A DNA stretch of 64,000 nt. Source: Tenacibaculum sp. 1_MG-2023. GTDB lineage: Bacteria > Bacteroidota > Bacteroidia > Flavobacteriales > Flavobacteriaceae. The notes beneath the pieces were generated by a model, which was not told the DNA's origin, did not search any database, and saw only the letters and a list, made by a program, of their open reading frames with translations. Positions 10,558 through 18,533 of this stretch are shown here, piece by piece. The stretch's first letter is position 1; every line of letters begins with the position of its first letter. Position numbers and translations under genes: made by a program. The DNA lies in assembly GCF_030547425.1 (NCBI RefSeq), contig NZ_JAUORH010000003.1:180607-244606 (forward strand), read 5' to 3'.

Positions 10558-11230
10558 TTTTATGAAAAAACCACCAATTCATATCTCGTGTAAGTCGATA
10601 CCCTAATTTTTCATAAAGCTGAATTGCAGGGTTTCCTTTGTTAGTATGCAAAATAGGATGTTTTCCATCTTTTAAAATTTCTTTAGTAACATGTTGAGAG
10701 AGTTGTTTAGCTAATCCTTTTCTAGTATACTCAGGATGTGTAACTACAGCACTAACTTCAATAAAATTGTCAGTTTGCATGCGTTGCCCAGTTACAGCCA
10801 CAAGCATATTATCTTTAAAAATTCCAAAATACTTTCCCATATCAAACGTTCTTTTTCTATAGTAACCAGGCATTACTAACCATACTAGGTTATAAATTTC
10901 ATCAATATGTTCTTCAGTTAGCGGTTTAATTTCTTCGGTAATGTCAAAATCTGTTATGTTCTCTAAAACCATTTGACAGCCATCAATCTTTTTGTACAAA
11001 AGAATGTTGTCTTTGTTATAAGTAGGAATTTCTTTTTCAGAAACTAAAAAGAATTGATCTGTAAGTTTTGAGTATTTATGTAAAGCTTTTGTAGTTTTTG
11101 AGGCATCCGTAAAAGCACCAAATGGGCAAATTGTAGGATTGTAAAATTTTACATTATCGTAGTTGATAGCAAATTTTTCATGTGTTTCACACAACGAATG
11201 CCAAACAGGATTTTCAAGTTTATTATTCAT
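10553..11230 (-). CDS. GNAT family N-acetyltransferase
   Basis: A 225-aa acetyltransferase of unknown substrate. The GNAT fold lies in the C-terminal half: AVVTHPEYTRKGLAKQLSQH gives the beta4 strand and the acetyl-CoA pyrophosphate loop (R/Q-x-x-G-x-A type), followed by HTNKGNPAIQLYEKLGY, the usual alpha4-beta6 signature. The N-terminal half is less conserved (WHSLCETHEKFA...). The start overlaps the upstream epimerase gene by eight bases, so both are in one minus-strand operon. Its similarity to FR47-like acetyltransferases is by motif only. Confidence 0.88.
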   Translation of the reverse strand: MNNKLENPVWHSLCETHEKFAINYDNVKFYNPTICPFGAFTDASKTTKALHKYSKLTDQFFLVSEKEIPTYNKDNILLYKKIDGCQMVLENITDFDITEEIKPLTEEHIDEIYNLVWLVMPGYYRKRTFDMGKYFGIFKDNMLVAVTGQRMQTDNFIEVSAVVTHPEYTRKGLAKQLSQHVTKEILKDGKHPILHTNKGNPAIQLYEKLGYRLTRDMNWWFFHKR

Positions 11231-12119
11231 TATAAATATTGGTTAAAGCAGTTTTTAAGTTTGGAAAAATAAAATTATAAGCATTACTTGTTTTTTCAGA
11301 AGAAACCTTACTTCCTTGTAATAAAATATAAGCCATTTCACCCAAAGCAGTTTTTAAAATAAAAGAAGGAGTGTTCATAGGAAGCACAGGTTTATTAATT
11401 ACCTTTCCTAATAATTTAGTAAAACTTTCATTGGTTTGATGTTCTGGAGCAACAGCATTAAAAATACCATTAAAGTCTTTGTCTTCTATTGTTTTTGCAT
11501 ACAGTTCACATAAATCATCAATATGAATCCAAGGCATATATTGTTTACCGTTTCCTAAGGCAGATAAAAATAAAGGAGTATTCATTTTTTGTAAAGCCCC
11601 TCCATTTTTTGAAAGAACGACACCAGTTCGTAAAATAGTTACGGGAATGTCTATTTGCTCAAATTGCTGAGCAGCTTCTTCCCATTTTATACAAATTTTA
11701 GAGATAAAATCATTTTCAGGCTTATCTTTTTCTGTAAATACTTTATCAGAAGTAACAGCTCCATAATACCCTACGCCAGATGCAGAGATAATTTTTTTAA
11801 GAGGTATTTGATATTCCTGAGCTTTATTGAACAATAAATTTGCAGTTTTTACACGACTATTAATTAATTCTTTTTTTCGATTGTTAGTCCAGCGTTTATC
11901 CGCAATTCCAGCTCCTGCTAAATGAATAATATAATTTACGTTGGTAAAAGCATCTTTATCGATAAAACTTTCTTCAACATTCCAACGAAATTCATTGTTC
12001 TTTTTAGGAGTTCTAGTAAGAATATTTACCACATGTCCTTCACTAGTTAACTTTTTAGTTAACTCTTTTCCAATTAAACCAGTTCCGCCCGTAATTAATA
12101 TAGTAGCCATAGTACTCAA
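11223..12119 (-). CDS. TIGR01777 family NAD-dependent epimerase
   Basis: A 298-aa short-chain dehydrogenase/reductase-like protein of the YfcH/TIGR01777 group. The Rossmann nucleotide-binding loop is near the N-terminus (ITGGTGLIGKELTKKL), followed by VNYIIHLAGAGIADKRW and SASGVGYYGAV, which contains the YYG active-site region of this group, and PWIHIDDLCELY. The start at 12119 gives MSTMATILITGG; the internal ATG at 12110 would start closer to the Rossmann strand and is equally possible. It is the first gene of a two-gene operon with the GNAT gene. The substrate is not known for the family. Confidence 0.9.
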   Translation of the reverse strand: MSTMATILITGGTGLIGKELTKKLTSEGHVVNILTRTPKKNNEFRWNVEESFIDKDAFTNVNYIIHLAGAGIADKRWTNNRKKELINSRVKTANLLFNKAQEYQIPLKKIISASGVGYYGAVTSDKVFTEKDKPENDFISKICIKWEEAAQQFEQIDIPVTILRTGVVLSKNGGALQKMNTPLFLSALGNGKQYMPWIHIDDLCELYAKTIEDKDFNGIFNAVAPEHQTNESFTKLLGKVINKPVLPMNTPSFILKTALGEMAYILLQGSKVSSEKTSNAYNFIFPNLKTALTNIYNE

Positions 12120-12234
12120 AAATAAACATTCATTTTTAAAAAAACTAAGAGACGAAAGAAAAGGATTAAAAAATAAGAGCTACAACTCTTGTAAAATAAG
12201 GTGGTTGTGAATTTTTATAAAAAAAAGTGAAAAA

Positions 12235-12265
12235 ATAACCCCATCATTTTTTAATGATGAGGTTA
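12235..12265 (-). terminator. Terminator of the zinc metalloprotease gene
   Basis: A stem of about 13 pairs (ATAACC...ATCATT with AATGAT...GGTTAT, one G-U on the minus strand) is followed on the minus strand by six T residues. It lies about 20 bases past the stop at 12287. Confidence 0.8.
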
Positions 12266-12286
12266 TATTATAGCTCTTAAATAATG

Positions 12287-14881
12287 TTACTTTATATCTT
12301 TAAGATTATTATTAATTAAGAGTTTTAATTGACTTTTATGAGCTTTTGTAGCAATATTACCAACATCATTACTTACCCATGATTTAATCTTGTTTAAATT
12401 ATACAAGGCCATAGATTTAGAGGCGTTGGTATATTTACTTTTACTACTAATCATTTTTAGTAGCATTTTGGTATATTCAGTTTGTAAATTTTGACGGAAA
12501 GAGTTTACATTGGTGTTTATATCAGCCTTAAAGATTGCATTATTAAGGTCTGTCATAAAACTAGCTAGTTTATATTGGTTTCCATATAATTCAGAATCAG
12601 AAATTCTTTGTAAAGTATTTCTGTGTAAAATATGATTTAAAACTCTTTTTTGATAGCTTAAAACTTCAGCATGGATTTTAGGATCTTCTGATCCAGAGAA
12701 AAAGTTAAATCCACGTCTTTGTCTTGCTAAATAGTTATATAAACCTTTGGGAGCATTAAAAGCATTTGGAGCAAAAATATATGTTTTTAATGCATTCATA
12801 GCTCTTTTTTGATCAGTTAAACTAACTGGTGTATATGGTTGGCTAGCATTTTCTTGACCAGATACAGATCTGTCTACATAAACACCACCTATAAATCTAG
12901 AAATTACATCACCAGCTCTAAGAGCTTGACCGTTTAAGATATAATAAGCATTTCTAAGTTCCTCGTAGGTTTCTCCATCTTTTGAAAAACGTTGTTTAAT
13001 ATCTTTCATTATGTTATTAGCCAGTTTAATGCGGTTAATTGAATATTTGATTTGATCGTTTGATAAATCGCCTATCATAACACGAGGGTCTATTGCCTTA
13101 CCAGGAGAACGCATATCATCAGCATCGTTACCAAAAATTAATTCCGGTTTTGTTGATTGTGCTAATAAAGCATCCATTTCAGCTCTGTTTTTAAAAGGTG
13201 TATAACCGTATTGAATAGCCCAAATATCATAAGGCCCTACAGCAGTATCATAATATTGCCCTTGTTTACTTCTATCAAGAGTTAAATTAATAGCAGCATA
13301 ATCCATTACAGAACCAGTTAAGCATTTTCCTTTTATAAAATCAGGGTCAGCTAGTTGTTCTGGAGTAAACAATTGACTTGCTTTCATATTATGGTTTAAA
13401 CCTAGTGTATGACCTACTTCGTGCATGATTAATGATTTCATAGCTTCTCTTTTCATACCTTCCATTTCTAAATCAGAAGCACCTGTAACTGCTAAAACTG
13501 TTTTACCAAACATGGTGTTTTCGTGCATTAAATGACCTGCTGAACAGTACATAAGGTTGTTTTCATTAGTAAAAATAGCACGTGCCTCTTCTTCAGACGA
13601 AGCTTTTGATATATCACCAAATATTTTATTGTATTTTACACGATTGGTAAAGTGAACATATTCAAGCATAATATCTGCTCCTAAAATTTCTCCTGTTTTA
13701 GGGTTAACAAAACTAGGTCCGTAACCACCAAAAGGAGGATTAGGAGAAGAGGTCCAACGTAGAACGTTGTAACGAACATCACCAGCATCCCATGTAGCAT
13801 CATCTGGTTGAACTTTTACAACCATAGCATTTTTAAATCCAGCTTTTTCAAAAGCTTCATTCCAAGCTAAAACACCTTCTTTTATAGTTTCAATAAACTC
13901 TTTAGGTGTTGAGTTTTCAATCCACCAAGTAATTGGTTTTACAGGTTCTGAAATGGCTAACTCAGGGTTTTTCTTAACAAGTTTCCAACGATGTATAAAA
14001 TCTCTATAGTTCACAGTTTGTGTAGAGGTCATGTCGTTAGTGTTTGTTAAAAAATAACCTACTCTTGGGTCATCTATTCTGGTTTGGTAGTTGTTCTCAG
14101 GAACGTTCATAAACGTATGAAAAACCTTTATAGAAATATACCTACCATCTTTAATAGCTCTTGACCCTTGGTTTAAAACCGAAGGATTGTTGTATACATA
14201 TTCAGTTTTAAGGTTGGTGTTTTCTGGATAGTTTTTTATGGTATTTATTTTTGACTTTTCCTTATCAAATCTACCTAGCTTAAATGCAAAAGGTGAACTT
14301 TTAGGAAAGTTTGGAGCTTTAATTCGAGTAAAAGCTTCAGAAATAAATAAGGTATTAGCATCTATAAGATATTCTCCTTTTTTTTCATCAGAGGCTAAAA
14401 TTTTAGTACTTGCTATAATAGCATCGCTAATATTTGCTTTGGCTGATTTAGAAATAGCATTATTTTTATCGAAATAAAATGAAGTATTAGGAGCAACAAA
14501 CTCAATTTTATTAAAGTGTTTTTTTATATTGAAAATGCTAGAACCCTTATAAGCGCCTCTAAAAGCACCAGCCTCTGTAACACCATCAGCAATTTGTGAG
14601 AAATAAATAAAATCTTTGTTTAATTGTTCTTTTTTCAATAGTAACTTAACATTACCGGTAACTGAGTCTTGGAAAATAGTAAATAAACCGTCTAGTTTTT
14701 TACTATTTTTTGTTAAGCTTTTAATTGTTTTTTTTGGTTCCTTTTTTTTTGATTTAGAAGAAACTTCTGTTTTAGCTTTGTTCTTTTTCTTTTTTCTTTT
14801 TTGAGCATTTATGTCTTGAATGCCGATTATTGAAATGGTTAAAAAAAGTAAACAAACTAACTTTAGTTGTTTTGTAAACAT
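12287..14881 (-). CDS. Secreted zinc-dependent metalloprotease (DUF5117/DUF4953 type)
   Basis: An 864-aa exported peptidase. It starts with a signal peptide (about residues 1-26, ending DINAQ) and a very Lys-rich stretch (RKKKKNKAK...). A DUF5117-like domain follows (LDGLFTIFQDSVTGNVKLLL, IYFSQIADGVTEAGAFRG). The catalytic domain carries HEVGHTLGLNHN, the met-zincin HExxHxxGxxH motif with His487, Glu488, His491 and His497, followed by SVMDY as the Met-turn. This is the known Bacteroidetes family annotated as zinc-dependent metalloprotease. It appears to be transcribed alone: 88 bases separate it from the YdeI gene upstream and a terminator follows. The substrate is unknown. Confidence 0.92.
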   Translation of the reverse strand: MFTKQLKLVCLLFLTISIIGIQDINAQKRKKKKNKAKTEVSSKSKKKEPKKTIKSLTKNSKKLDGLFTIFQDSVTGNVKLLLKKEQLNKDFIYFSQIADGVTEAGAFRGAYKGSSIFNIKKHFNKIEFVAPNTSFYFDKNNAISKSAKANISDAIIASTKILASDEKKGEYLIDANTLFISEAFTRIKAPNFPKSSPFAFKLGRFDKEKSKINTIKNYPENTNLKTEYVYNNPSVLNQGSRAIKDGRYISIKVFHTFMNVPENNYQTRIDDPRVGYFLTNTNDMTSTQTVNYRDFIHRWKLVKKNPELAISEPVKPITWWIENSTPKEFIETIKEGVLAWNEAFEKAGFKNAMVVKVQPDDATWDAGDVRYNVLRWTSSPNPPFGGYGPSFVNPKTGEILGADIMLEYVHFTNRVKYNKIFGDISKASSEEEARAIFTNENNLMYCSAGHLMHENTMFGKTVLAVTGASDLEMEGMKREAMKSLIMHEVGHTLGLNHNMKASQLFTPEQLADPDFIKGKCLTGSVMDYAAINLTLDRSKQGQYYDTAVGPYDIWAIQYGYTPFKNRAEMDALLAQSTKPELIFGNDADDMRSPGKAIDPRVMIGDLSNDQIKYSINRIKLANNIMKDIKQRFSKDGETYEELRNAYYILNGQALRAGDVISRFIGGVYVDRSVSGQENASQPYTPVSLTDQKRAMNALKTYIFAPNAFNAPKGLYNYLARQRRGFNFFSGSEDPKIHAEVLSYQKRVLNHILHRNTLQRISDSELYGNQYKLASFMTDLNNAIFKADINTNVNSFRQNLQTEYTKMLLKMISSKSKYTNASKSMALYNLNKIKSWVSNDVGNIATKAHKSQLKLLINNNLKDIK

Positions 14882-14969
14882 AATAATTTGTTTGAGTTGA
14901 TAAATAAGATAACCAATTTACTTTATATTATTATCTATTATTGTTAATTATATTATAAAGTTTAACAGT

Positions 14970-15536
14970 TTATTTAGATTTAATATTAGCTTCACACAAA
15001 CGAATAATTTCATTAATTCGTTTTACTCTTGTAGATTCTCTTTTAGCTTGATGTATCCAGTACAAGTAGTTCTTACGGTAAGAAGGAGCAAAGTTTTGAT
15101 AGTTGTTAAAAGCGGTTGGATTTTTATTAAATTGAACTTGTAAATCTTCTGGAACTATTAAGTTTTCTACAGCATCTAGAGCATTCCAAGAACCATTTTT
15201 TTTAGCAATTTCAACAGACGCAATTCCAGCAGGGTGGATTAAGTTGGAAGTAGTTAGTTCCTTAATATATTTCTTGTTTAAAGCACTCCAAACACTTTTA
15301 GGTTTTCTGGGGCTGAAGTATTGCCGCCTTTTACCATCGCCTAAACTTTTCACAGTACTATCTATCCAACCAAAGCATAAAGCTACTTTTACAGCTTCTT
15401 CCCAACGCATACTGGGTATGTTTACGTCAACTTTGTATAAAATTAGATGAACTCCATCACTTTCGTTATGGTTTTCTAATAACCACTTACGCCATTCTGT
15501 GTCTGTTTTAAAATATAGGTGAGGTTTGTGGTCCAT
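14970..15536 (-). CDS. YdeI/OmpD-associated family protein
   Basis: A 188-aa cytoplasmic protein. The pattern WRKWLLENH...GVHLILYKV, the SMRWEEAVKVALCFGWIDS block and the Lys/Arg-rich FSPRKPKSVWSALNKKY match the YdeI/OmpD-associated family, some members of which protect against bacteriocins or antimicrobial peptides; the activity is not established in this group. The start lies only three bases downstream of the M28 peptidase stop (15540), so it is co-transcribed with that gene. Confidence 0.87.
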   Translation of the reverse strand: MDHKPHLYFKTDTEWRKWLLENHNESDGVHLILYKVDVNIPSMRWEEAVKVALCFGWIDSTVKSLGDGKRRQYFSPRKPKSVWSALNKKYIKELTTSNLIHPAGIASVEIAKKNGSWNALDAVENLIVPEDLQVQFNKNPTAFNNYQNFAPSYRKNYLYWIHQAKRESTRVKRINEIIRLCEANIKSK

Positions 15537-15539
15537 TTG

Positions 15540-16868
15540 TTAACGTATAATTTTTGAAGGAAATGAAACAATGCTTTCGTGTCCGTTTTTTCCTACAGCA
15601 CTTACCCCAAAGAAGTAGTTGTCTAAAACAATTCCGTCTAAAGTAAACTCAGTAGTATTTTCCACATATTTGAAATGATCCCAAGTAGGAGAAGTAGTGT
15701 CTCTCCAGTAGATTTTATATCCTTTAGCACCATCAACTTTATCCCATTGTAATTTTGCAGATGCTTCAACAATACCACCAATTTCTACATTTTTCGGAGA
15801 AGGTGGGGCAGCAGCAATATTAGCCAAATTAATAGCATTTACAGCGGTTAATTTTTTAGCGTAATCGAAGTTTACAAACTTAAGTCTATCACCATATTCA
15901 ATATCGTTTTCTGTTCTAATATCTTGATGTTGTTGTGTGTAATTCTCATGAGCTTCCATGATTCGAATACCAGCAAAACCTGCATCGTTAAAAGGTCTGT
16001 GATGTCCGCCACGACCAAACCTATCTAAGCGATAAATCATTTTCGGATTCATTTCTGGCATATAGGTTTTGGTAGTTTTGTATATGTAACGTGCTAATTG
16101 GCGTGATATTCCGTCCACCTCGCCACCGTAAAAACGACGTGCTTTCCGTTGAAGTTCTGTTTCTGTAGGAGGTACAGGTTCAGAGAAAATTCTAAACGTA
16201 CGATTGTCAATTACTCCATCAACACCTTTAATGTTTCCAATCATATCGTTATTCATAACACCTACAATATTCCAGTCTTTTTCTTTAGCATATTTAGCCA
16301 ATCCTTTTCCTCCAAACAAACCTTGTTCTTCACCAGACAATCCAACATAAATAATACTGTTTTCAAAGTTATAGTTACTTAAAACACGAGCAGCTTCAAT
16401 TGTTCCTGCCATACCAGAAGCATTGTCATTAGCTCCAGGCGCATCATCGGTAAAATTATTAGGATCGGAAATTCTTGAGTCAATATCACCACTCATTACA
16501 ATGTAATTGTTAGGATATTTTGTTCCTTTTTGAATAGCAACAACATTAACGACCCAAACATCTTTGGTGATTCTGCTATTGGTTCCTTTTTTTACAAAGT
16601 CTTTTTGGTAAAATACCTCTAAACAGTTGTTGCAATCAGAAGATATTTTATCAAATTCAGATTTAATCCAACGACGTGCCGCTCCAATTCCACGAGTATT
16701 TGAAATTGTATCACTTAGTGTATGGCGTGTTCCGAAATTTGTTAGAGTAGTAATATCAGTTTTGATTCTATCTGCTGAAACAGCATTAATAATATCGTAT
16801 ATTTTAGTGTCGGTTTGCGCTGATATTGTTGTAGAAATTAGTAAGAATAGTACTGTTAATTTTCTCAT
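15540..16868 (-). CDS. Secreted M28 family zinc aminopeptidase with a fibronectin-III-like tail
   Basis: A 442-aa exported peptidase with a signal peptide (MRKLTVLFLLISTTISAQ). The M28 core shows PGANDNASG (144-152, bridging Asp148), GLSGEEQG (Glu180/Glu181, catalytic base and metal ligand), NNDMIGN (Asp208) and a late His in MEAHENY. The first metal-ligand motif, usually GHxDS, reads GDIDSR here (Asp128 in place of His). The last 85 residues (PSPKNVEIGG...AKGYKIYWRD...YFFGVSAVGKNGHES) form a fibronectin type III domain. It is the promoter-proximal gene of an operon with the YdeI-like gene. Confidence 0.9.
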   Translation of the reverse strand: MRKLTVLFLLISTTISAQTDTKIYDIINAVSADRIKTDITTLTNFGTRHTLSDTISNTRGIGAARRWIKSEFDKISSDCNNCLEVFYQKDFVKKGTNSRITKDVWVVNVVAIQKGTKYPNNYIVMSGDIDSRISDPNNFTDDAPGANDNASGMAGTIEAARVLSNYNFENSIIYVGLSGEEQGLFGGKGLAKYAKEKDWNIVGVMNNDMIGNIKGVDGVIDNRTFRIFSEPVPPTETELQRKARRFYGGEVDGISRQLARYIYKTTKTYMPEMNPKMIYRLDRFGRGGHHRPFNDAGFAGIRIMEAHENYTQQHQDIRTENDIEYGDRLKFVNFDYAKKLTAVNAINLANIAAAPPSPKNVEIGGIVEASAKLQWDKVDGAKGYKIYWRDTTSPTWDHFKYVENTTEFTLDGIVLDNYFFGVSAVGKNGHESIVSFPSKIIR

Positions 16869-16902
16869 GTTAAGGAATTTAGCTTACTAAATTACAAAAC
16901 AA

Positions 16903-16934
16903 AAAAGAGAATAAAATTAGCTTTATTCTCTTTT
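16903..16934 (-). terminator. Terminator after the DUF6249 gene
   Basis: A stem of about 13 pairs (AAAAGAGAATAAA with TTTATTCTCTTTT) with a short loop lies between the DUF6249 stop and the M28 start, both on the minus strand, and ends in T residues on the minus strand. Confidence 0.75.
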
Positions 16935-16972
16935 AACATATTTATTAAAGTAGTTTATTATTTAAACAAACT

Positions 16973-17356
16973 TTATTCGTTGTCTAATTTTTTGGTTTGA
17001 TTAAAACCGATTAATAAGGTCCCACCTGCACAAAGAAAAATAGATGAGATAAAGAAAACTTCTGAATCAATAGCATTTGATGGTCTATCTGCCCAAGAAC
17101 CACTATATCCAAATAAAGAACTTAAAATAGCACCTAATAAAACACCAACACCTATTCCCATAGCTAATAAAGCTAAGTTTAAGATAATTATCCTACCTGT
17201 TAATGTAGAACGTTTTTTTTCGCCTTGCATAAAAATTTTGGCATCTACACCTTTTTCAATTAAAGCTAAACGTTCCTTATTTCTTGTTGAATAGAATAAA
17301 TAAAAGATTCCGAATATTACTGCAAACAAGAACATAAATACAATTGTTACTTCCAT
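16973..17356 (-). CDS. DUF6249-like membrane protein
   Basis: A 127-aa protein with an N-terminal membrane segment (VFMFLFAVIFGIFYLFYS), a short basic cytoplasmic loop containing RLALIEKGVDAKIFMQ, then two more hydrophobic segments (IIILNLALLAMGIGVGVLLGAI and FFISSIFLCAGGTLLIGF). The ERLALIEKG loop is typical of DUF6249, a family frequently found beside ECF sigma/anti-sigma genes in Bacteroidetes. Function unknown. Its promoter (17398-17427) has the same form as that of the divergent sigma gene, so it is probably a target of that sigma factor. Confidence 0.82.
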   Translation of the reverse strand: MEVTIVFMFLFAVIFGIFYLFYSTRNKERLALIEKGVDAKIFMQGEKKRSTLTGRIIILNLALLAMGIGVGVLLGAILSSLFGYSGSWADRPSNAIDSEVFFISSIFLCAGGTLLIGFNQTKKLDNE

Positions 17357-17397
17357 ATTTTTGAGTTTAAAATGATTATTTTTAATGTGTTTACAAG

Positions 17398-17427
17398 TAT
17401 GACAGCTACATTTAAAAAAAGGTTACA
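17398..17427 (-). promoter_or_regulatory. ECF-type promoter for the DUF6249 gene
   Basis: On the minus strand TGTAACC (17427-17421), 17 bases, then GTCATA (17403-17398). The same motif with the same spacing lies in mirror image in front of the sigma gene. The -35 AAC and -10 GTC cores fit ECF promoters. The start of transcription would lie about 35 bases before the ATG. Confidence 0.7.
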
Positions 17428-17456
17428 GAATATTTTTAATTTTTTTAATGAATAGT

Positions 17457-17486
17457 TGTAACCTTTTTTAACTAAGTACAGTCATA
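17457..17486 (+). promoter_or_regulatory. ECF-type autoregulatory promoter for the sigma/anti-sigma genes
   Basis: TGTAACC (17457-17463), 17 bases, GTCATA (17481-17486). It is the mirror copy of the DUF6249 promoter. The expected transcription start near 17493 is only about ten bases from the presumed translation start at 17500, so the mRNA leader would be very short. Confidence 0.7.
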
Positions 17487-17499
17487 GTATAAAACGACT

Positions 17500-18077
17500 A
17501 TTATTAACGATCAAACTTATATAGATAAAATCCTTAGAGGAGATACTAATGCTTATGCTTTTTTAGTAGAAAAGTATAAAGTAATGGTGTTTTCGTTGGC
17601 GTTAAAAATGGTAAAGAGTAGAGAAGAGGCTGAAGAAATATCACAAGATACTTTTATAAAAGCTTACAAGAATTTAAGTAAGTTTAAAGGAGAGTCAAAA
17701 TTTTCTACTTGGTTGTTAAAATAACGTACAGAACTTGTTTAGATAGTTTAAAAAAGAATAAAGAGAAGTATAATACAGATACAATTGATGAGATAACGAT
17801 TAATAGAATTAAATCTACTGATAGTATTTTAGAGGGTATTGAACGAAAAGAACGAGTAGAAGTGATAAATAAGTGTTTGTTAAGTCTGCCAGAAGAGGAG
17901 CGTTCTATTTTATGGATGTTTTATTTTGAAGAATTAAGTTTGAAGGAAATAGTAGAAGTAACCGATTTTTCTGAAGCGAATGTTAAAGTGAAATTACATA
18001 GAGCTAGAAAGAGTTTACTGAGTATAGTAGAGAAAAAAGTAGAACCTGAATTGATAAAACATTATGGGAGAAAATAA
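17500..18077 (+). pseudogene. ECF RNA polymerase sigma factor, frameshifted and lacking an ATG
   Basis: Sigma region 2 is encoded from about 17500 (IINDQTYIDKILRGDTNAY..., EEAEEISQDTFIKAYKNL, KFSTWLLK) but hits TAA at 17722-17724. Region 4 continues in the -1 frame from 17709 (KITYRTCLDSLKKN..., LPEEERSILWMFYFEELSLKEIVEV, AEANVKVKLHRARKSL-like end) to 18077. Adding one A to the A4 run at 17718-17721 restores WLLKITYRTCLDSL. Where an ATG is expected the sequence has ATT ATT AAC GAT, with a stop (TAG at 17485) just upstream and no ATG in frame before 17584. Two lesions suggest a decayed gene; sequencing error, an ATT start or slippage remain possible. The downstream anti-sigma gene overlaps by 14 bases and is intact. 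Confidence 0.8.
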
Positions 18078-18474
18078 AGATATTAAAGAGTTGGATGCTT
18101 TTACAAAAAAGTATATCAACGAAATAGGAGAGGCAGCACCATCTATTGATTTTACAGCAAATATTATGGATGCTATTGTACAAGAAGAGAAATCTTCTAT
18201 TTATAAAGTAGAACCATTAATATCAAAAAAAGTATGGTTTGTATTAGCAGGTATATTAGCTGTTAGTATTTTGTTTGTATCGAAAGGAACTTCATCAAGT
18301 TGGCTTCAAATACCTGAGATAAAAATGGATTACTTATCGAATATTCAATTGCCAAATTTATTTAAAAATATCACAGTATCAAATTTAATGCTAAGTGCTT
18401 GCTTCTTTTTTACCGTAATGGTATTTGTACAAATCTATTATTTGAAAAACCATTTTACTAGAAAATTTAACTGA
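18064..18474 (+). CDS. Putative membrane anti-sigma factor
   Basis: A 136-aa protein overlapping the end of the ECF sigma gene by 14 bases, the usual arrangement for a cognate anti-sigma. The N-terminal 55 residues are polar and helical (FTKKYINEIGEAAPSIDFTANIMDAI), then come two hydrophobic segments (VWFVLAGILAVSILFV and LMLSACFFFTVMVFVQIYYL) separated by about 40 residues. There is no zinc-binding HxxxCxxC motif. The role is inferred from position and topology; sequence alone gives no family. Confidence 0.7.
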   Translation: MGENKDIKELDAFTKKYINEIGEAAPSIDFTANIMDAIVQEEKSSIYKVEPLISKKVWFVLAGILAVSILFVSKGTSSSWLQIPEIKMDYLSNIQLPNLFKNITVSNLMLSACFFFTVMVFVQIYYLKNHFTRKFN

Positions 18475-18512
18475 TAAAAAAATCCGCTTTGAGTTATCAA
18501 AGCGGATTTTTA
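18475..18512. terminator. Bidirectional terminator between anti-sigma and DUF885 genes
   Basis: A 14-base perfect stem (AAAAATCCGCTTTG with CAAAGCGGATTTTT) and a six-base loop, with A and T runs on the two sides, between convergent genes. Confidence 0.9.
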
Positions 18513-18533
18513 TTTTTTATTAAAGTAGTGAGG

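Noticed and set aside
17414..17470. Long-loop hairpin between the DUF6249 and sigma genes taken as a terminator
   Set aside because: The genes are divergent, and the arms are explained by two mirrored -35 elements with T runs, each followed by a GTCATA box at 17 bases.
17709..18077. A stand-alone 122-aa protein starting at TTG 17709
   Set aside because: It is only region 4 of an ECF sigma whose region 2 lies upstream in the other frame.
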